Below, piece by piece: positions 25,249-36,429 of a DNA stretch of 64,000 bases. A program made the position numbers and the translations under genes. Under the pieces are notes generated by a model. The model was not told where the DNA came from, ran no database searches, and saw nothing but the letters and a program-made list of their open reading frames with translations. Within the stretch, counting starts at the first letter, position 1. Every line of letters begins with the position of its first letter. Where the stretch lies: NCBI RefSeq assembly GCF_964059125.1, contig NZ_OZ060395.1:299080-363079 (forward strand). Reading direction: 5' to 3'. The DNA comes from Buchnera aphidicola (Eriosoma lanigerum). Its GTDB lineage: Bacteria; Pseudomonadota; Gammaproteobacteria; Enterobacterales; Enterobacteriaceae.

Positions 25249-25702
25249 ATATTCAATTACCATTCATAAATATTTATAATGCTTAAATTATAATCTATTA
25301 AAAATAATAATGTATGTAATTATAATTAATTATATTGTTATATATTAAATAATTTTTTAAATGTCTAATATTAATTAGATGATTATTACTATAATAATGT
25401 GTAATTAATATCATATATTTATATGATTAAATAATCAGATTCAGTTACAAATTGTGATAAAAATATTCTGTTACAAACATAAATTTTATATCATTTTATG
25501 GATTAAAAAAATGATGTATTGATATTATTTTTAATATAAAAATTTTTTATTTTATTAAATATAAATATATATTTTATTTTATTTTTATATTAATTTTATT
25601 AAAATTTAATTTTAATATGTCTGTTTATTTTAATATATTCAATGTATATATATAAAAAAATGTTTTATTATAAACGTATATTAAGCAATTATTATTAATA
25701 AT
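25249..25702. promoter_or_regulatory. Divergent region fldA-phrB
   Basis: 454 AT-rich bases. It contains a repeated octamer GTTACAAA at 25444-25451 and 25470-25477, spaced 26 bases start to start, which could be a relic operator, but no known site is recognised. Confidence 0.35.
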
Positions 25703-27133
25703 ATGAAATATCATAATTTAGTTTGGTTTCGAAACGACTTAAGAGTTCAAGATAATTCCGCTTTACATTTTGCTTGTAAAAATAAAACTGATATAGTCTC
25801 TGCTTTATTTATAGCTACTCCTAAACAATGGTTACAACATAATGATTCTCCAAAAAAAATTTTTTTTATTTACCAACATTTAATTTTATTAAAAAAAAAA
25901 TTGAATCATTTAGGAATTAATTTATATTATCATCAAACTGACTATTTCAAAGATGTTATAGAATATATATTACAGTTTTCTTTAAAAAATAAAGTTAATC
26001 AAATATTTTATAATTATCAATATGAAATTAATGAAAAAAAAAGAGATCAATTAATTGAAAAATCATTATTACAAAATAATATTCACACCTATGGTTTTCA
26101 TGATAGTGTTATATTTCATCCTAAATCTATTAAAAACAAATTTGAAATTACATATAAAAATTTTTCTCCTTTTAGAAAAAAAATAATAATAAAGTTAAAA
26201 AAAAACATTCCAGTATGTTACCCTTCTCCAATAATAAGATCTAATAGTATAATTCAATTACAACCAGGTATTGAATATTTTAATTTTCCTTTTGAAAAGA
26301 TTGATCTTTCTAGTTTTCCTATAGGAGAAGAAATTGCATTACTAAGATTACAAAATTTTTGTAAATATAGTGTTGAAAACTATGTTAATACAAGAAATGG
26401 TTTATTTTATAATACAACAAGCTGTTTATCATCTTATTTAAATATAGGAGTATTGTCTGCTAGACAATGTATTAATTATTTAATATATAATTATCCTAAT
26501 ATTTTATATTCAAATTATGAAAATAATTGGTTAACTCAATTGATATGGCGAGAATTTTATAAACATTTATTAGAAGGTTATTCATTATTAAGTAAAAATC
26601 AATCTAATTGTAATTGGGAAAGAAATATTATTTGGAATCATGACAAACATCATTTATTTGCATGGAAAAATGGTATAACAGGATATCCAATTATTGATGC
26701 TGGAATGAGACAATTAAATCAATTTGGTTGGATTAGTAATAGAATGAGAATGATAACAGCTAGTTTTTTAGTTAAACATTTACTTATTGATTGGAGAAAA
26801 GGAGAAAAATATTTTATGTCAAAACTAATTGATGGTAGTTTAGCAGAAAATAACGGAGGATGGCAGTGGATTGCATCGGTTGGAACAGATTCTATCCCTT
26901 ATTTTAGAATATTTAATCCTATTCTACAATCGCAAAAATTTGATCCTAATTGTGAATATATTAAAACTATGATACCTGAATTAGATAATACATCTAATAA
27001 TTATATACATAATCCTATTTTTAGAATAAAACAAAATTGTAATAAATCCAATTATCCAAAACCAATCATTAATCATTGTACTGCTAGAAAAAATACATTA
27101 TTAATATTTTCTAATGCACGAAACAAAAAATAA
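25703..27133 (+). CDS. phrB: Deoxyribodipyrimidine photolyase
   Basis: Light-driven repair of cyclobutane pyrimidine dimers. It has 476 residues (E. coli 472). The N-terminal antenna-binding domain begins HNLVWFRNDLRVQDN; the FAD-binding C-terminal domain has TRNGLFYNTTSCLSSYL, WREFYKHLLEGY, GYPIIDAGMRQL, NRMRMITASFLVKHLLIDW and LAENNGGWQWIASVGTD, followed by PYFRIFNP. It ends with a short basic tail. No ribosome site is obvious before the ATG. ybgI follows after 25 bases, probably as one unit, as phr-ybgI neighbours do in E. coli. Confidence 0.96.
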   Translation: MKYHNLVWFRNDLRVQDNSALHFACKNKTDIVSALFIATPKQWLQHNDSPKKIFFIYQHLILLKKKLNHLGINLYYHQTDYFKDVIEYILQFSLKNKVNQIFYNYQYEINEKKRDQLIEKSLLQNNIHTYGFHDSVIFHPKSIKNKFEITYKNFSPFRKKIIIKLKKNIPVCYPSPIIRSNSIIQLQPGIEYFNFPFEKIDLSSFPIGEEIALLRLQNFCKYSVENYVNTRNGLFYNTTSCLSSYLNIGVLSARQCINYLIYNYPNILYSNYENNWLTQLIWREFYKHLLEGYSLLSKNQSNCNWERNIIWNHDKHHLFAWKNGITGYPIIDAGMRQLNQFGWISNRMRMITASFLVKHLLIDWRKGEKYFMSKLIDGSLAENNGGWQWIASVGTDSIPYFRIFNPILQSQKFDPNCEYIKTMIPELDNTSNNYIHNPIFRIKQNCNKSNYPKPIINHCTARKNTLLIFSNARNKK

Positions 27134-27158
27134 ACATTTATAAATAGGAGTGATAAAA

Positions 27159-27902
27159 ATGAAAAATTTTATATTAGAAAAGATTATCAATCAAAAATTA
27201 AATAAAATGCAATTTAATGATTGTGTTCCTAATGGTCTACAAATAGAGGGATGTCAAGATGTAACTAAAATCATTACAGGAGTTACAGCATGTCAAGAAT
27301 TATTAAATATTGCTGTTAAAAAAGAAGCTCAAGGAATTATAGTTCATCATGGTTATTTTTGGGATAATGAATCAAAAATCATTCATGGAATGAAAAAAAA
27401 TAGATTAAAAACTATATTAACTAATAATATAAATTTATACAGTTGGCATTTACCCTTGGATTTTCATCCAGAATTAGGAAATAATGTTCAAATAGCTCAA
27501 CAATTAAATATTGAAGTATTAGGTTCATTATCTAAATTTTTACTTTGGGGAAAATTTAAATCTACTATTACTGGATTAGAATTAGTGGAAAAAATTACCC
27601 AGAAATTTGGTAGAGTACCTTTTTATTGTCATAATAATAATCAAAAAAATATTAGTTCGGTTGCTTGGTGTAGTGGTAAAGGACAATCTTTTATATATGA
27701 TGCAGCTGCATATCATATGGATGCATTTATTACTGGAGAAATGTCTGAAGATACTATACATTGTGCAAGAGAAAATGGATTAGATTTTTTTTCTATTGGG
27801 CATCATGCTAGTGAAAAGTTTGGAATTAAAGCTGTTAATGATTGGTTAATTGAACAATATCAATTAGATTGTACTTTCATAGATATTGAAAATTTTGCTT
27901 GA
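27159..27902 (+). CDS. ybgI: NIF3/DUF34 family metal-binding protein YbgI
   Basis: Conserved protein of poorly known role (often listed as GTP cyclohydrolase I type 2 homologue or radiation-resistance protein), 247 residues as in E. coli. The di-metal site motifs are visible: VHHGYFW near the N-terminus, SWHLPLDFHPELGNN in the middle, and ITGEMSEDTIHCARENG with GHHASEKFG near the C-terminus. The ATG at 27159 is chosen over the GTG at 27150 because TAGGAG (27145-27150) sits at correct distance and E. coli starts MKNTELEQLI. Confidence 0.93.
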   Translation: MKNFILEKIINQKLNKMQFNDCVPNGLQIEGCQDVTKIITGVTACQELLNIAVKKEAQGIIVHHGYFWDNESKIIHGMKKNRLKTILTNNINLYSWHLPLDFHPELGNNVQIAQQLNIEVLGSLSKFLLWGKFKSTITGLELVEKITQKFGRVPFYCHNNNQKNISSVAWCSGKGQSFIYDAAAYHMDAFITGEMSEDTIHCARENGLDFFSIGHHASEKFGIKAVNDWLIEQYQLDCTFIDIENFA

Positions 27903-28170
27903 TATTATTTTTTATAATTGAAATTTTAAAATAATTATAAAATTTATTATTAAATAATTAATATTTATACATATGTATTGTTTTTATATATATACATACT
28001 ATATTACAGTGACTTATTTTATATTAAATATAAATTAAAATCATATAAGATAATTTAATTATAAATTAATCAATTATATAGATATATATAATTTATAGTA
28101 AAATATACTTATATATATGAATTAATTAACATAAAAATAACTAATTATATGAAGAAAGGACAATATAATA

Positions 28171-30999
28171 ATGATAAGAAATGAAATTGATCACAGTGTT
28201 GATTTCTCTTTTCTCACTGGAAATAATATAATTTATCTTGAATACTTGTATTTTAATTTTTTAGAAAATAAAAATTTAGTTCATAATAGTTGGCATAATT
28301 TTTTTTTTACAGTATCAATGAATCATAAAAAACAATATTCCTTATTAAATTTAAGAAAAGAAAAAATATGTATAGAGGATGAAAAATCAAATAATACTTT
28401 GTCTAATAATAATTATAACTATGATTTATTATTTGACAAAATTAGTTCTTTAATTTATGCGTTTCGATCATATGGTTATCAGTATTCTGATATAGATCCA
28501 TTAAAATTACAAAAAATAAATATACGTACAGATTTAGAATTATCTACATATAATTTTTCTGAAATAGATTTACATCGAGAATTAATTAATAAACAGTATA
28601 TTACTTCTTATGTAACTTCTAATATATATAATTTATATAAAAAATTAGTTGACATTTATTGCCAATCAATTGGTTTTGAATATATGCATATTAATGATGA
28701 TAAAGAAAAAATATGGTTACAAAAACACATTGAATCAAAAGATCTAATTTTTTGTTTAACCGCAAATGAAAAAAAACATATTTTAAAAAAATTAATTCAA
28801 GCTGAATCTTTAGAACAATTTCTCGCTAAAACTTTTCCAAGTACTAAAAGATTTTCTTTAGAAGGAGCTGAAACTTTAATTCCTATTTTAGATGAAATAT
28901 GTCAATCTACAAAAAATAATCAAATTAATAAAATTGTATTTGGTATGGCTCATAGAGGAAGATTAAATGTTTTAGTAAATATATTAGGGAAAAAATATGA
29001 AGATTTATTTTATGAATTTCAATATAATTATTATGATCTTCATAAAAGTGGTGATGTGAAATATCATGCAGGATATAATTCTAAAATGAATATTCATGTA
29101 AACAAGACAATAGAATTATCTTTACAATGTAATCCATCTCATTTAGAAACTATTCATCCAGTAGTTATGGGTACTGTCCGAGCTGATCTCTATAATAATA
29201 AATCAAATAACTACAATACAATTATACCGATAGCTATTCATGGAGATGCTTCAATTAGTGGCCAAGGTATAATTCAAGAAACATTAAATATGTCTCAAAC
29301 TCAAGCATATACAGTCGGAGGCACTATTCATATAATTATTAATAATCAAATAGGATTTACTACATCTAATAAATATGAATTAAGATCCAGTCATTATTGT
29401 AGTGAAATTGGAAAAATGATACAATCTCCAATTTTTCATGTTAATACTGATGATCCAGAGGCAGCGATATTTGCTATACGATTGGCTGTAAATTTCCGAT
29501 TAAAATTTAATCGAGATGTATTTATAAATTTAGTATGTTATAGAAGAAATGGACATAATGAAGTAGATGATCCATCTATTACTCAACCAGTTATGTATAA
29601 TAAAATCAAATCACATAAAACTATTACTGATTTATTTTTTAAAAAATTAATTAAATTAAAGATTATACATAATAATGATAAAGAAATATTAAATAATACG
29701 TTTCAAACGAAATTACAATTAGCGTATGAAAAATCTTTAAAAAAAGCAATTGTGCATGAAAATAAAGAATTTACTAAAAAAAATATCTTAATATATAATG
29801 ATTCAATAAATAAAAGTAATTACATTCAATTAAAATACTTAAAAAAATTAGCTATACAAATTAATCAATTACCTAGTAATATTAATTGTCATAAAAAAAT
29901 AAAAAAAATTTATCAAGATAGAATTGATATGGCAATAGGGAATAAATTATTTGATTGGGGAGCTAGTGAAATTTTAGCTTACGCTACTATTTTAAATCAA
30001 AAAATATCATGTAGAATATCTGGAGAAGATACATGTAGAGGTACATTTTTTCATAGACATGCAATTATTTACGATCAAATAAATAATTCTACTTATATTC
30101 CTTTGCAAAATATTAATTCTAATCAAGGTGTTTTTAATATTTATAACTCAGTGTTATCTGAAGAATCTACATTAGCTTTTGAATATGGATTTTCTACCAA
30201 TGTTAGAAATACATTAACAATTTGGGAGGCACAATTTGGTGATTTTTCTAATGTAGCACAAGTAATTATAGACCAATTTATTAGTTCTGGAGAACAAAAA
30301 TGGGGGTTGTATTGTAATTTGGTATTATTTTTACCACATGGATATGAAGGACAAGGTCCAGAACATTCTTCTGCTCGTATAGAAAGATTTCTGCAATTAT
30401 GTGCTGAAGATAATATACAAGTTTGCATACCTTCAACTAGTGGACAAATGTATCATTTAATACGTCGTCAAGCTTTTCAAATTGTTAAAAAGCCATTAAT
30501 TATTTTTACTCCCAAATCTCTTTTACGATATCAATATTCTTGTTCTCCTATTCAAGTTCTAGTAAATGGAAAATTCGAAAAAGTAATTTGTGAACAAGAG
30601 ATTGAAAAAAATAAAACTATTATTCAAAGAATTATTGTATGTTCAGGTAAAATATATTTTGACTTATGCGAACAAAGAAAAACAAATAAACAAAACAATA
30701 TATTAATTTTACGAATTGAACAATTATATCCATTTCCAATAGATGAATTTACAAAAATTATAAAATTATATAACAATATAAAAGATTTCGTATGGTGTCA
30801 AGAAGAACCAAGAAATCAAGGAGCATGGCAATTTATAAAAAACTATTTACATGAAATCATTTCCAAAAATGCTACAATACGATATGTTGGTCGTCCTGAG
30901 TCTGCTGCTACAGCAACTGGTTATATTTATATTCATCGAAAACAACAGAAAAAGTTAATTGATGATGCTTTAAATATTAAAACAATAGAAGAACAATAG
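28171..30999 (+). CDS. sucA: 2-oxoglutarate dehydrogenase E1 component
   Basis: Thiamine-diphosphate-dependent decarboxylase of the 2-oxoglutarate dehydrogenase complex; 942 residues (E. coli 933). Recognisable parts: the N-terminal [18 protein letters not shown], the E1 motif [38 protein letters not shown], the ThDP/Mg motif [17 protein letters not shown] ending at NNQIGFTT, the [12 protein letters not shown] segment, the transketolase-like [15 protein letters not shown], and the C-terminal [23 protein letters not shown] counterpart. An AAAGGA lies about 10 bases upstream of the ATG. sucB follows after 2 bases. A T10 run at 28299-28308 could cause slippage. E3 (lpd) is outside the window. 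Confidence 0.97.
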   Translation: MIRNEIDHSVDFSFLTGNNIIYLEYLYFNFLENKNLVHNSWHNFFFTVSMNHKKQYSLLNLRKEKICIEDEKSNNTLSNNNYNYDLLFDKISSLIYAFRSYGYQYSDIDPLKLQKINIRTDLELSTYNFSEIDLHRELINKQYITSYVTSNIYNLYKKLVDIYCQSIGFEYMHINDDKEKIWLQKHIESKDLIFCLTANEKKHILKKLIQAESLEQFLAKTFPSTKRFSLEGAETLIPILDEICQSTKNNQINKIVFGMAHRGRLNVLVNILGKKYEDLFYEFQYNYYDLHKSGDVKYHAGYNSKMNIHVNKTIELSLQCNPSHLETIHPVVMGTVRADLYNNKSNNYNTIIPIAIHGDASISGQGIIQETLNMSQTQAYTVGGTIHIIINNQIGFTTSNKYELRSSHYCSEIGKMIQSPIFHVNTDDPEAAIFAIRLAVNFRLKFNRDVFINLVCYRRNGHNEVDDPSITQPVMYNKIKSHKTITDLFFKKLIKLKIIHNNDKEILNNTFQTKLQLAYEKSLKKAIVHENKEFTKKNILIYNDSINKSNYIQLKYLKKLAIQINQLPSNINCHKKIKKIYQDRIDMAIGNKLFDWGASEILAYATILNQKISCRISGEDTCRGTFFHRHAIIYDQINNSTYIPLQNINSNQGVFNIYNSVLSEESTLAFEYGFSTNVRNTLTIWEAQFGDFSNVAQVIIDQFISSGEQKWGLYCNLVLFLPHGYEGQGPEHSSARIERFLQLCAEDNIQVCIPSTSGQMYHLIRRQAFQIVKKPLIIFTPKSLLRYQYSCSPIQVLVNGKFEKVICEQEIEKNKTIIQRIIVCSGKIYFDLCEQRKTNKQNNILILRIEQLYPFPIDEFTKIIKLYNNIKDFVWCQEEPRNQGAWQFIKNYLHEIISKNATIRYVGRPESAATATGYIYIHRKQQKKLIDDALNIKTIEEQ

Positions 31000-31001
31000 A
31001 T

Positions 31002-32231
31002 ATGAAAAATATAGATATTCTAGTACCAGAATTACCAGATTCAATTAGTGATGCAACTGTATCTTTATGGCATAAAAAAATAGGGGATTCAGTTAAAACT
31101 AATGAATTAATAGTAGATATCGAAACAGATAAAATTATGTTAGAAGTAGTTTCATCTACTAATGGAATTTTACATAAAATATTAGAAATAGAAGGAAATA
31201 TTGTAAGATCTAGACAAAAATTAGGAATTATTCAACCGTTATTGATAGATGCTTCTCAAAACAAAAATAATATTTTAACTAATGATTACTCTAATAATGA
31301 TGTTATTAATAATAAAGTTAAAAATAATATTAATACAGATAATATTACACCAACAATTAGAAAATTAATAAAAACTCATAATTTAAATTCAGATTCTATT
31401 GCAAATAGGACAGGAGTTAAAGGAAGAATAACTCGACAAGATGTTCATAACTATCTTGAACAAGAAAATATATACAATATTCAAAATAAATTAAATAATA
31501 CAGTAATAAACAATGACACAAAATTAATAGAAAGAAAGAAAACTGTAGTACCTATGAGTAGATTACGTCAAAGAATATCTGAAAGATTACTGGAAACTAA
31601 AAACAATACTGCTATGTTAACAACATTTAATGAAGTTAACATGCAACCAATAATTCAAATACGAAAACAATACGGTGAAAATTTTAAAAAAAAATATAAT
31701 ATAAAATTAGGTTTTATGTCTTTCTATGTAAAAGCTGTGATTGAAGCGTTAAAACGTTATCCAGATATTAATGCTTCAATTCATAATAAAGATATTATTT
31801 ATTATAATTATTATGATATTAATATTGCTATTTCTACTCCTAGAGGGTTAATCACTCCTGTTTTAAAAGATGCTGATAAAATGAGTATGTATGTTATTGA
31901 AACAAATATTAAAGAATATGTTTCCAAAAGTTTATTAGGGAAAATTAGTATAGAAGAACTAACTGGAGGAACTTTTACTATTACTAATGGTGGAACATTT
32001 GGATCATTAATGTCTACTCCAATTATTAATCCTCCTCAAACTGGAATATTAGGCATTCATGCAATTAAAAATCGTCCAATGGCAATTAATGATGAAATTA
32101 AAATTTTACCTATGATGTATCTAGCATTATCTTATGATCATCGTTTAATTGATGGGAAAATAGCCGTACAATTTTTAGTTACTATTAAAGATTTATTAGA
32201 AGACTTTTCTCGTCTAATATTAGAAATATGA
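31002..32231 (+). CDS. sucB: Dihydrolipoyl succinyltransferase, E2 of 2-oxoglutarate dehydrogenase
   Basis: Core of the 2-oxoglutarate dehydrogenase complex; 409 residues (E. coli 405). Lipoyl domain at residues 1-80 with the lipoyl lysine in [10 protein letters not shown]; a linker rich in Asn and Lys; the peripheral subunit-binding domain ([28 protein letters not shown]); and the acyltransferase domain with [25 protein letters not shown] and the catalytic [12 protein letters not shown]. Starts 2 bases after sucA. In the usual Ala/Pro-rich linker position, Asn and Lys dominate, a result of AT pressure. Confidence 0.97.
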   Translation: MKNIDILVPELPDSISDATVSLWHKKIGDSVKTNELIVDIETDKIMLEVVSSTNGILHKILEIEGNIVRSRQKLGIIQPLLIDASQNKNNILTNDYSNNDVINNKVKNNINTDNITPTIRKLIKTHNLNSDSIANRTGVKGRITRQDVHNYLEQENIYNIQNKLNNTVINNDTKLIERKKTVVPMSRLRQRISERLLETKNNTAMLTTFNEVNMQPIIQIRKQYGENFKKKYNIKLGFMSFYVKAVIEALKRYPDINASIHNKDIIYYNYYDINIAISTPRGLITPVLKDADKMSMYVIETNIKEYVSKSLLGKISIEELTGGTFTITNGGTFGSLMSTPIINPPQTGILGIHAIKNRPMAINDEIKILPMMYLALSYDHRLIDGKIAVQFLVTIKDLLEDFSRLILEI

Positions 32232-32305
32232 TAATTTATATTGTACAATAGTCGTATTTTTTTTTATATATGTGTATATAATAGTCTTATGGAATTATTT
32301 GCTTA

Positions 32306-32341
32306 TTAAGTATTAACATACTAATTTATGTTAATACTTAA
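32306..32341 (+). terminator. Hairpin after sucAB
   Basis: Perfect 15-bp stem TTAAGTATTAACATA (32306-32320) / TATGTTAATACTTAA (32327-32341), loop of 6. About 75 bases after the sucB stop. Confidence 0.6.
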
Positions 32342-32491
32342 AATAAAAATGGTGTTATATACTAAAAATATATTTTTAACAAAAATTGCATTTAGTATAA
32401 ATATTTTTTTTAGTATATTCAATTCATACTATAAAAATATTTTATATATATCATACTTTTTACTAAGGTAATATATTTATATTAATATATT

Positions 32492-32530
32492 AGTTACTAT
32501 TTTATTACTATTAATAATAGTAACTTTCTT
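32492..32530 (+). terminator. Second terminator-like hairpin upstream of gpmA
   Basis: 10-bp stem AGTTACTATT (32492-32501) / AATAGTAACT (32516-32525) followed by TTCTTTTT. With a T tail on the + strand it looks like a terminator or attenuator ahead of gpmA, since no gene lies just upstream. Confidence 0.45.
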
Positions 32531-32656
32531 TTTAAATTTTTAATATATGAAAATAAATATTTTATAACATATTTATATATTATTAATATTTAACTCGTAT
32601 CGTAACAGACAATATTACTTAATAAATTTTATATGTATCAAAATAGGAATAATACT

Positions 32657-33376
32657 ATGTCAACTCATAAATTAGTTTTAATTAGACATGGAGAAAGTGA
32701 ATGGAATCAATTAAATAAATTTACTGGATGGTATGATTCTAAGTTGTCTAAAAAAGGTGAAAATGAAGCTCTGTTAGCAGCAAAAATATTGCAATTAAAT
32801 GGATTTTCATTTGATTTTACATATACATCTATGCTACAAAGAGCAATACATACATTATGGATTATATTAAAAAAACTTAATCAATCTTGGGTACCAGTTG
32901 AAAAATCTTGGAGATTAAACGAAAGACATTACGGATTATTACAAGGATTAAATAAATCAGACACTGAATTAAAATATGGAGAAAAACAAGTACATTTATG
33001 GAGAAGAAGTTATAGTACTATTCCTCCAGCAATAAATATTTCTGATCCTCAATTTCCAGGAAATGATCCACGATATTCACATATTATATTTAATTATTTG
33101 CCGGTAGCAGAAAGTTTAGAATTAACTTTAAAAAGAGTACTTCCATATTGGATCAACGTGATAAAAAATAGATTAAAAAATAATCAAAAAATATTAATTG
33201 TAGCACATGGTAATTCTATTAGAGCATTAATAAAATATTTAAGTAATATTAGTGATGAAAAAATTGTTGACATTAATATTCCAACAGGAATACCCATTAT
33301 TTATGAATTTACAAAATTAGTTGTTCCAATAAAATACTATTATTTAACTAATTCAAGTACAAGTTCAGTATTATAA
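32657..33376 (+). CDS. gpmA: 2,3-bisphosphoglycerate-dependent phosphoglycerate mutase
   Basis: Interconverts 3- and 2-phosphoglycerate. It has 239 residues (E. coli 250; the last 10 or so are missing). The phosphohistidine motif is [10 protein letters not shown], with [19 protein letters not shown], the acidic ERHYG and a second catalytic His in [10 protein letters not shown]. The ATG at 32657 has TAGGAA (32644-32649) and matches E. coli; an in-frame ATG at 32633 would add eight residues. Single gene. Confidence 0.96.
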   Translation: MSTHKLVLIRHGESEWNQLNKFTGWYDSKLSKKGENEALLAAKILQLNGFSFDFTYTSMLQRAIHTLWIILKKLNQSWVPVEKSWRLNERHYGLLQGLNKSDTELKYGEKQVHLWRRSYSTIPPAINISDPQFPGNDPRYSHIIFNYLPVAESLELTLKRVLPYWINVIKNRLKNNQKILIVAHGNSIRALIKYLSNISDEKIVDINIPTGIPIIYEFTKLVVPIKYYYLTNSSTSSVL

Positions 33377-33842
33377 TTACTTGTAATGATATAATTTATA
33401 TATGAATTAATTAAATAATATTTAATATGTATATTTTATATAATTAATTAATCTATAATTTTGATTTTAATCATAAAAAAAAATATATAATTTGAGTAAT
33501 AATCATTAATTGATTTTTTAAAAATTATTAAAAAACATTTAAATTTATTAGTGTAATAAATATATAAATTAATTAAATATATTTAAAATATACATAATTG
33601 ATTATAAAATATAATATATATATATATTTTATATAAAAATATATAATTAATTAAAATTAAATAATGTTCATAAATATGTAAAAATATATAATATTATATT
33701 AATAAATATTAATTAAAAAATAATTATAAAAATATATAATAGTTATTTAGTATATACATACTCATGAATTATATATAATTATATATATATTGGTAATATA
33801 AAAATATTATATTTTTTTAAACATTAAATATTAGAGGTAATA
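33377..33842. other. Spacer gpmA-pfkA
   Basis: 466 bases of nearly pure A/T. No gene or strong hairpin seen; it should contain the pfkA promoter. Confidence 0.5.
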
Positions 33843-34805
33843 ATGATTAAAACAATTGGAGTATTAACTAGTGGTGGTGACTCTCCTGGAATGAATGCAG
33901 CTATTAGAGGTGTTGTTCGTAGAGCAATTAGTGAAGGATTAGAAGTATTTGGAATTTTTGATGGTTATTTAGGTTTATATCAAGATAGAATGGTTAAACT
34001 AAACAGATATAGTGTATCAGATATTATTAATAGAGGTGGAACATTTCTTGGTTCTGCTCGATTTCCAGATTTTTGTAAATATAACATACGTGTTGTTTCT
34101 ATAAAAAATTTAAAGAAAAGAGGAATAGAGGTTTTAGTAATAATTGGAGGAGATGGATCATATATGGGAGCTGATCTTTTAACACAAATGGGATTTCCAT
34201 GTATTGGAATACCAGGAACAATAGATAATGATGTAGCAGGAACTGATTATACTATTGGATATTTTACAGCATTAGAAACAGTTGTTGAAGCAATTGATCG
34301 ATTACGAGATACATCATCTTCGCATCAAAGAATTTCAATTGTAGAAGTAATGGGAAGATATTGCGGTGATTTAACTTTAGCTGCAGCTATTGCAGGAGGA
34401 TGTGAATTTATTGTTCTTCCTGAAATTTATTTTACTAAAACTGAATTATTATCAGAAATATTAACAGGTATTAAAAATGGGAAAAAACATGCAATAGTTG
34501 CTATTACTGAATATATTTGCGATGTGAATGAATTGGCTAAATATATTGAAAAACATACAAAAAGAGAAACTCGAGCAACAATTTTAGGGCATATTCAAAG
34601 AGGAGGTGCTCCAGTAGTATATGATAGAATTTTAGCTTCTAGAATGGGATCATATGCAATTGAATTATTATTAAACGGTTATGGAGGACGTTGTGTAGGA
34701 ATTCAAAATGATCAAATGGTACACCATGATATAACTAATGCTTTAAAAAATATGAAAAGACCATTTAAAAAAGATTGGTTAGAAACTGCTAAAAAACTTT
34801 ATTAA
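33843..34805 (+). CDS. pfkA: 6-phosphofructokinase I
   Basis: ATP-dependent phosphorylation of fructose 6-phosphate, committing step of glycolysis; 320 residues, as in E. coli. The ATP-binding [15 protein letters not shown] and GGDGSYMGA are intact, the catalytic Asp is in [14 protein letters not shown], and substrate contacts include [14 protein letters not shown] precedes the ATG. Convergent with tpiA; fpr, which I recall between pfkA and tpiA in other Buchnera, is not present. Confidence 0.97.
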   Translation: MIKTIGVLTSGGDSPGMNAAIRGVVRRAISEGLEVFGIFDGYLGLYQDRMVKLNRYSVSDIINRGGTFLGSARFPDFCKYNIRVVSIKNLKKRGIEVLVIIGGDGSYMGADLLTQMGFPCIGIPGTIDNDVAGTDYTIGYFTALETVVEAIDRLRDTSSSHQRISIVEVMGRYCGDLTLAAAIAGGCEFIVLPEIYFTKTELLSEILTGIKNGKKHAIVAITEYICDVNELAKYIEKHTKRETRATILGHIQRGGAPVVYDRILASRMGSYAIELLLNGYGGRCVGIQNDQMVHHDITNALKNMKRPFKKDWLETAKKLY

Positions 34806-35163
34806 AATTAAATAATTATTAATATTACTTACTGTTATTAATTCATTTACTTAAATAATATACAAAAACTATTTTATTAACAAAATAATATATTTATATC
34901 TAAATATTATTAACTATGATTTTGTAATATATGATATATATTATAATTATTACAAATGTCATATATATAAACATTAAATTTTTCAATTTAATGTTAAGAT
35001 TTCGTATATAAATATTTAATTTTAATTAATTGTTTTAACTTACAATAAATTATATTTCATGTTAATTTTATAAATTAATTTTTATTTTATTTATATGAAT
35101 ATATTTTCCATATTTTATTCAAGTAAAAGTTATAAATTAAAATTATGTATTTATTAAATACAA
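34806..35163. other. Spacer between convergent pfkA and tpiA
   Basis: 358 AT-rich bases with one hairpin (34970-34995). No trace of fpr could be recognised. Confidence 0.5.
34970..34995. terminator. Hairpin between pfkA and tpiA
   Basis: Perfect 11-bp stem AACATTAAATT / AATTTAATGTT, loop TTTC. It lies between convergent genes, so a shared terminator is plausible. Confidence 0.45.
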
Positions 35164-35955
35164 TCAATTAAAATTATATTTTTTTATACTAGATGCTAAT
35201 TGAATAATTTGAGAAAATGTATGATATTTTAAACATCCTCCTCCAACTAATACTCCATCTACATCTTTTTCTTGAAGAATATTTTGTATGTTATGTTGAT
35301 TAACCGATCCTCCATATATTATAGATATATTCAATATCTTATCTTTTTTTTGTGTTTTAATTTGAATATATTGTTTAATATATTCATGTATTTTTTGAAT
35401 ATAATTAGGATTAGGAATATTACCTGTACCTATTGACCATACTGGTTCATATGCGATAATAGCATTATCGAATGCATTTTCTCCACAAATATCCAATATT
35501 ATATTTAATTGTTTACTTAATATACATTTTGTTTGATCGTGATCTTTTTCTTCTTTATTTTCTCCAATACATAAAATAGGAATACAACATAAATCTTTTA
35601 CTAATTTAAATTTTTTAGCTATTAATAAATTATTTTCTTGATGATATGTCCTTCTTTCAGAATGACCTAATAAAACATAATGTACTCCAACATCTTTTAA
35701 CATTACAAGTGAGATATCTCCAGTAAAAGCTCCTTGAAGATTAATATCTATATTTTGTCCTCCTAAAAATATCTTAGTATTATGAATTAATTGATGAGTG
35801 TAATCTAAATATATGCTAGGTGGAATTATAACAATAGTATTATCTATAATTTTTTCTTTTAAAAAATGTATTAGAGAATGTAATACATTATAAATAGTTG
35901 CTTTATTACCATTTAATTTCCAATTTCCAATAATTATAGGTTTTTTAATTTTCAT
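35164..35955 (-). CDS. tpiA: Triosephosphate isomerase
   Basis: Interconverts dihydroxyacetone phosphate and glyceraldehyde 3-phosphate; 263 residues (E. coli 255). The substrate lysine is in IGNWKLNG, the electrophilic His in GHSERRTYH, and the catalytic Glu in AYEPVWSIGTG; the phosphate-binding YGGSVN and VGGGCLK are present. A few extra residues are in the Lys/Asn-rich loop near 140-150 and 200. Last gene of a leftward block that includes ihfB and rpsA. Confidence 0.96.
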   Translation of the reverse strand: MKIKKPIIIGNWKLNGNKATIYNVLHSLIHFLKEKIIDNTIVIIPPSIYLDYTHQLIHNTKIFLGGQNIDINLQGAFTGDISLVMLKDVGVHYVLLGHSERRTYHQENNLLIAKKFKLVKDLCCIPILCIGENKEEKDHDQTKCILSKQLNIILDICGENAFDNAIIAYEPVWSIGTGNIPNPNYIQKIHEYIKQYIQIKTQKKDKILNISIIYGGSVNQHNIQNILQEKDVDGVLVGGGCLKYHTFSQIIQLASSIKKYNFN

Positions 35956-36053
35956 TTTTTTTCTTTTCTTGATGAATGTATTTATTGTGACAAATGAAAA
36001 TAAGCATTCTTTAACGAATAGAAGCTTATTTTCTATTTTTTTATATAAAAATA

Positions 36054-36350
36054 TTATGATGAATCATGAAAGTATGTATTAATACGATTTTTGAGTTCTT
36101 TACCTGGTTTAAAATGAGGTACATATTTTTCTTTAAGTTCTATTATTCTTCCATTTTTTGGATTTCTACCTATTCTTGATGATCTATAATGTAATGAAAA
36201 ACTTCCAAAACCTCTTATTTCTATTCTATCTCGTTTAATTAATGATAGAATCATATATTCTAGAATAGCAGAAATAATTTTTTCTATTATTTTTTTTGAA
36301 ATATTAGTATGTTTATTAGCTATTCGTAAAAATAATTTTGATTTAGTCAT
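36054..36350 (-). CDS. ihfB: Integration host factor beta subunit
   Basis: DNA-bending nucleoid protein; 98 residues (E. coli 94). The DNA-binding arm motif [21 protein letters not shown] is conserved with its Pro, and [14 protein letters not shown] marks the N-terminus. AGGAGA sits 5 bases before the ATG. It lies downstream of rpsA, as in E. coli, with about 79 bases between. IhfA would be needed for the classical heterodimer and is not in this window. Confidence 0.95.
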   Translation of the reverse strand: MTKSKLFLRIANKHTNISKKIIEKIISAILEYMILSLIKRDRIEIRGFGSFSLHYRSSRIGRNPKNGRIIELKEKYVPHFKPGKELKNRINTYFHDSS

Positions 36351-36429
36351 ATTTCTCCTAAAATGAATAATTCAAAAAATAAAATACTATGTTAGATAAT
36401 ATAATTACAATATATTTTTACTAAAAAAA

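Larger units (their letters stand above)
32232..32656. other. Intergenic region sucB-gpmA with two hairpins
   Basis: About 425 AT-rich bases. It contains the sucB terminator hairpin (32306-32341) and a second terminator-like hairpin (32492-32530); no gene is seen between them. Confidence 0.5.

Noticed and set aside
33590..33800. TA-dinucleotide runs as tandem repeats or CRISPR-like array
   Set aside because: Short irregular AT repeats without constant repeat units or unique spacers; expected from composition.
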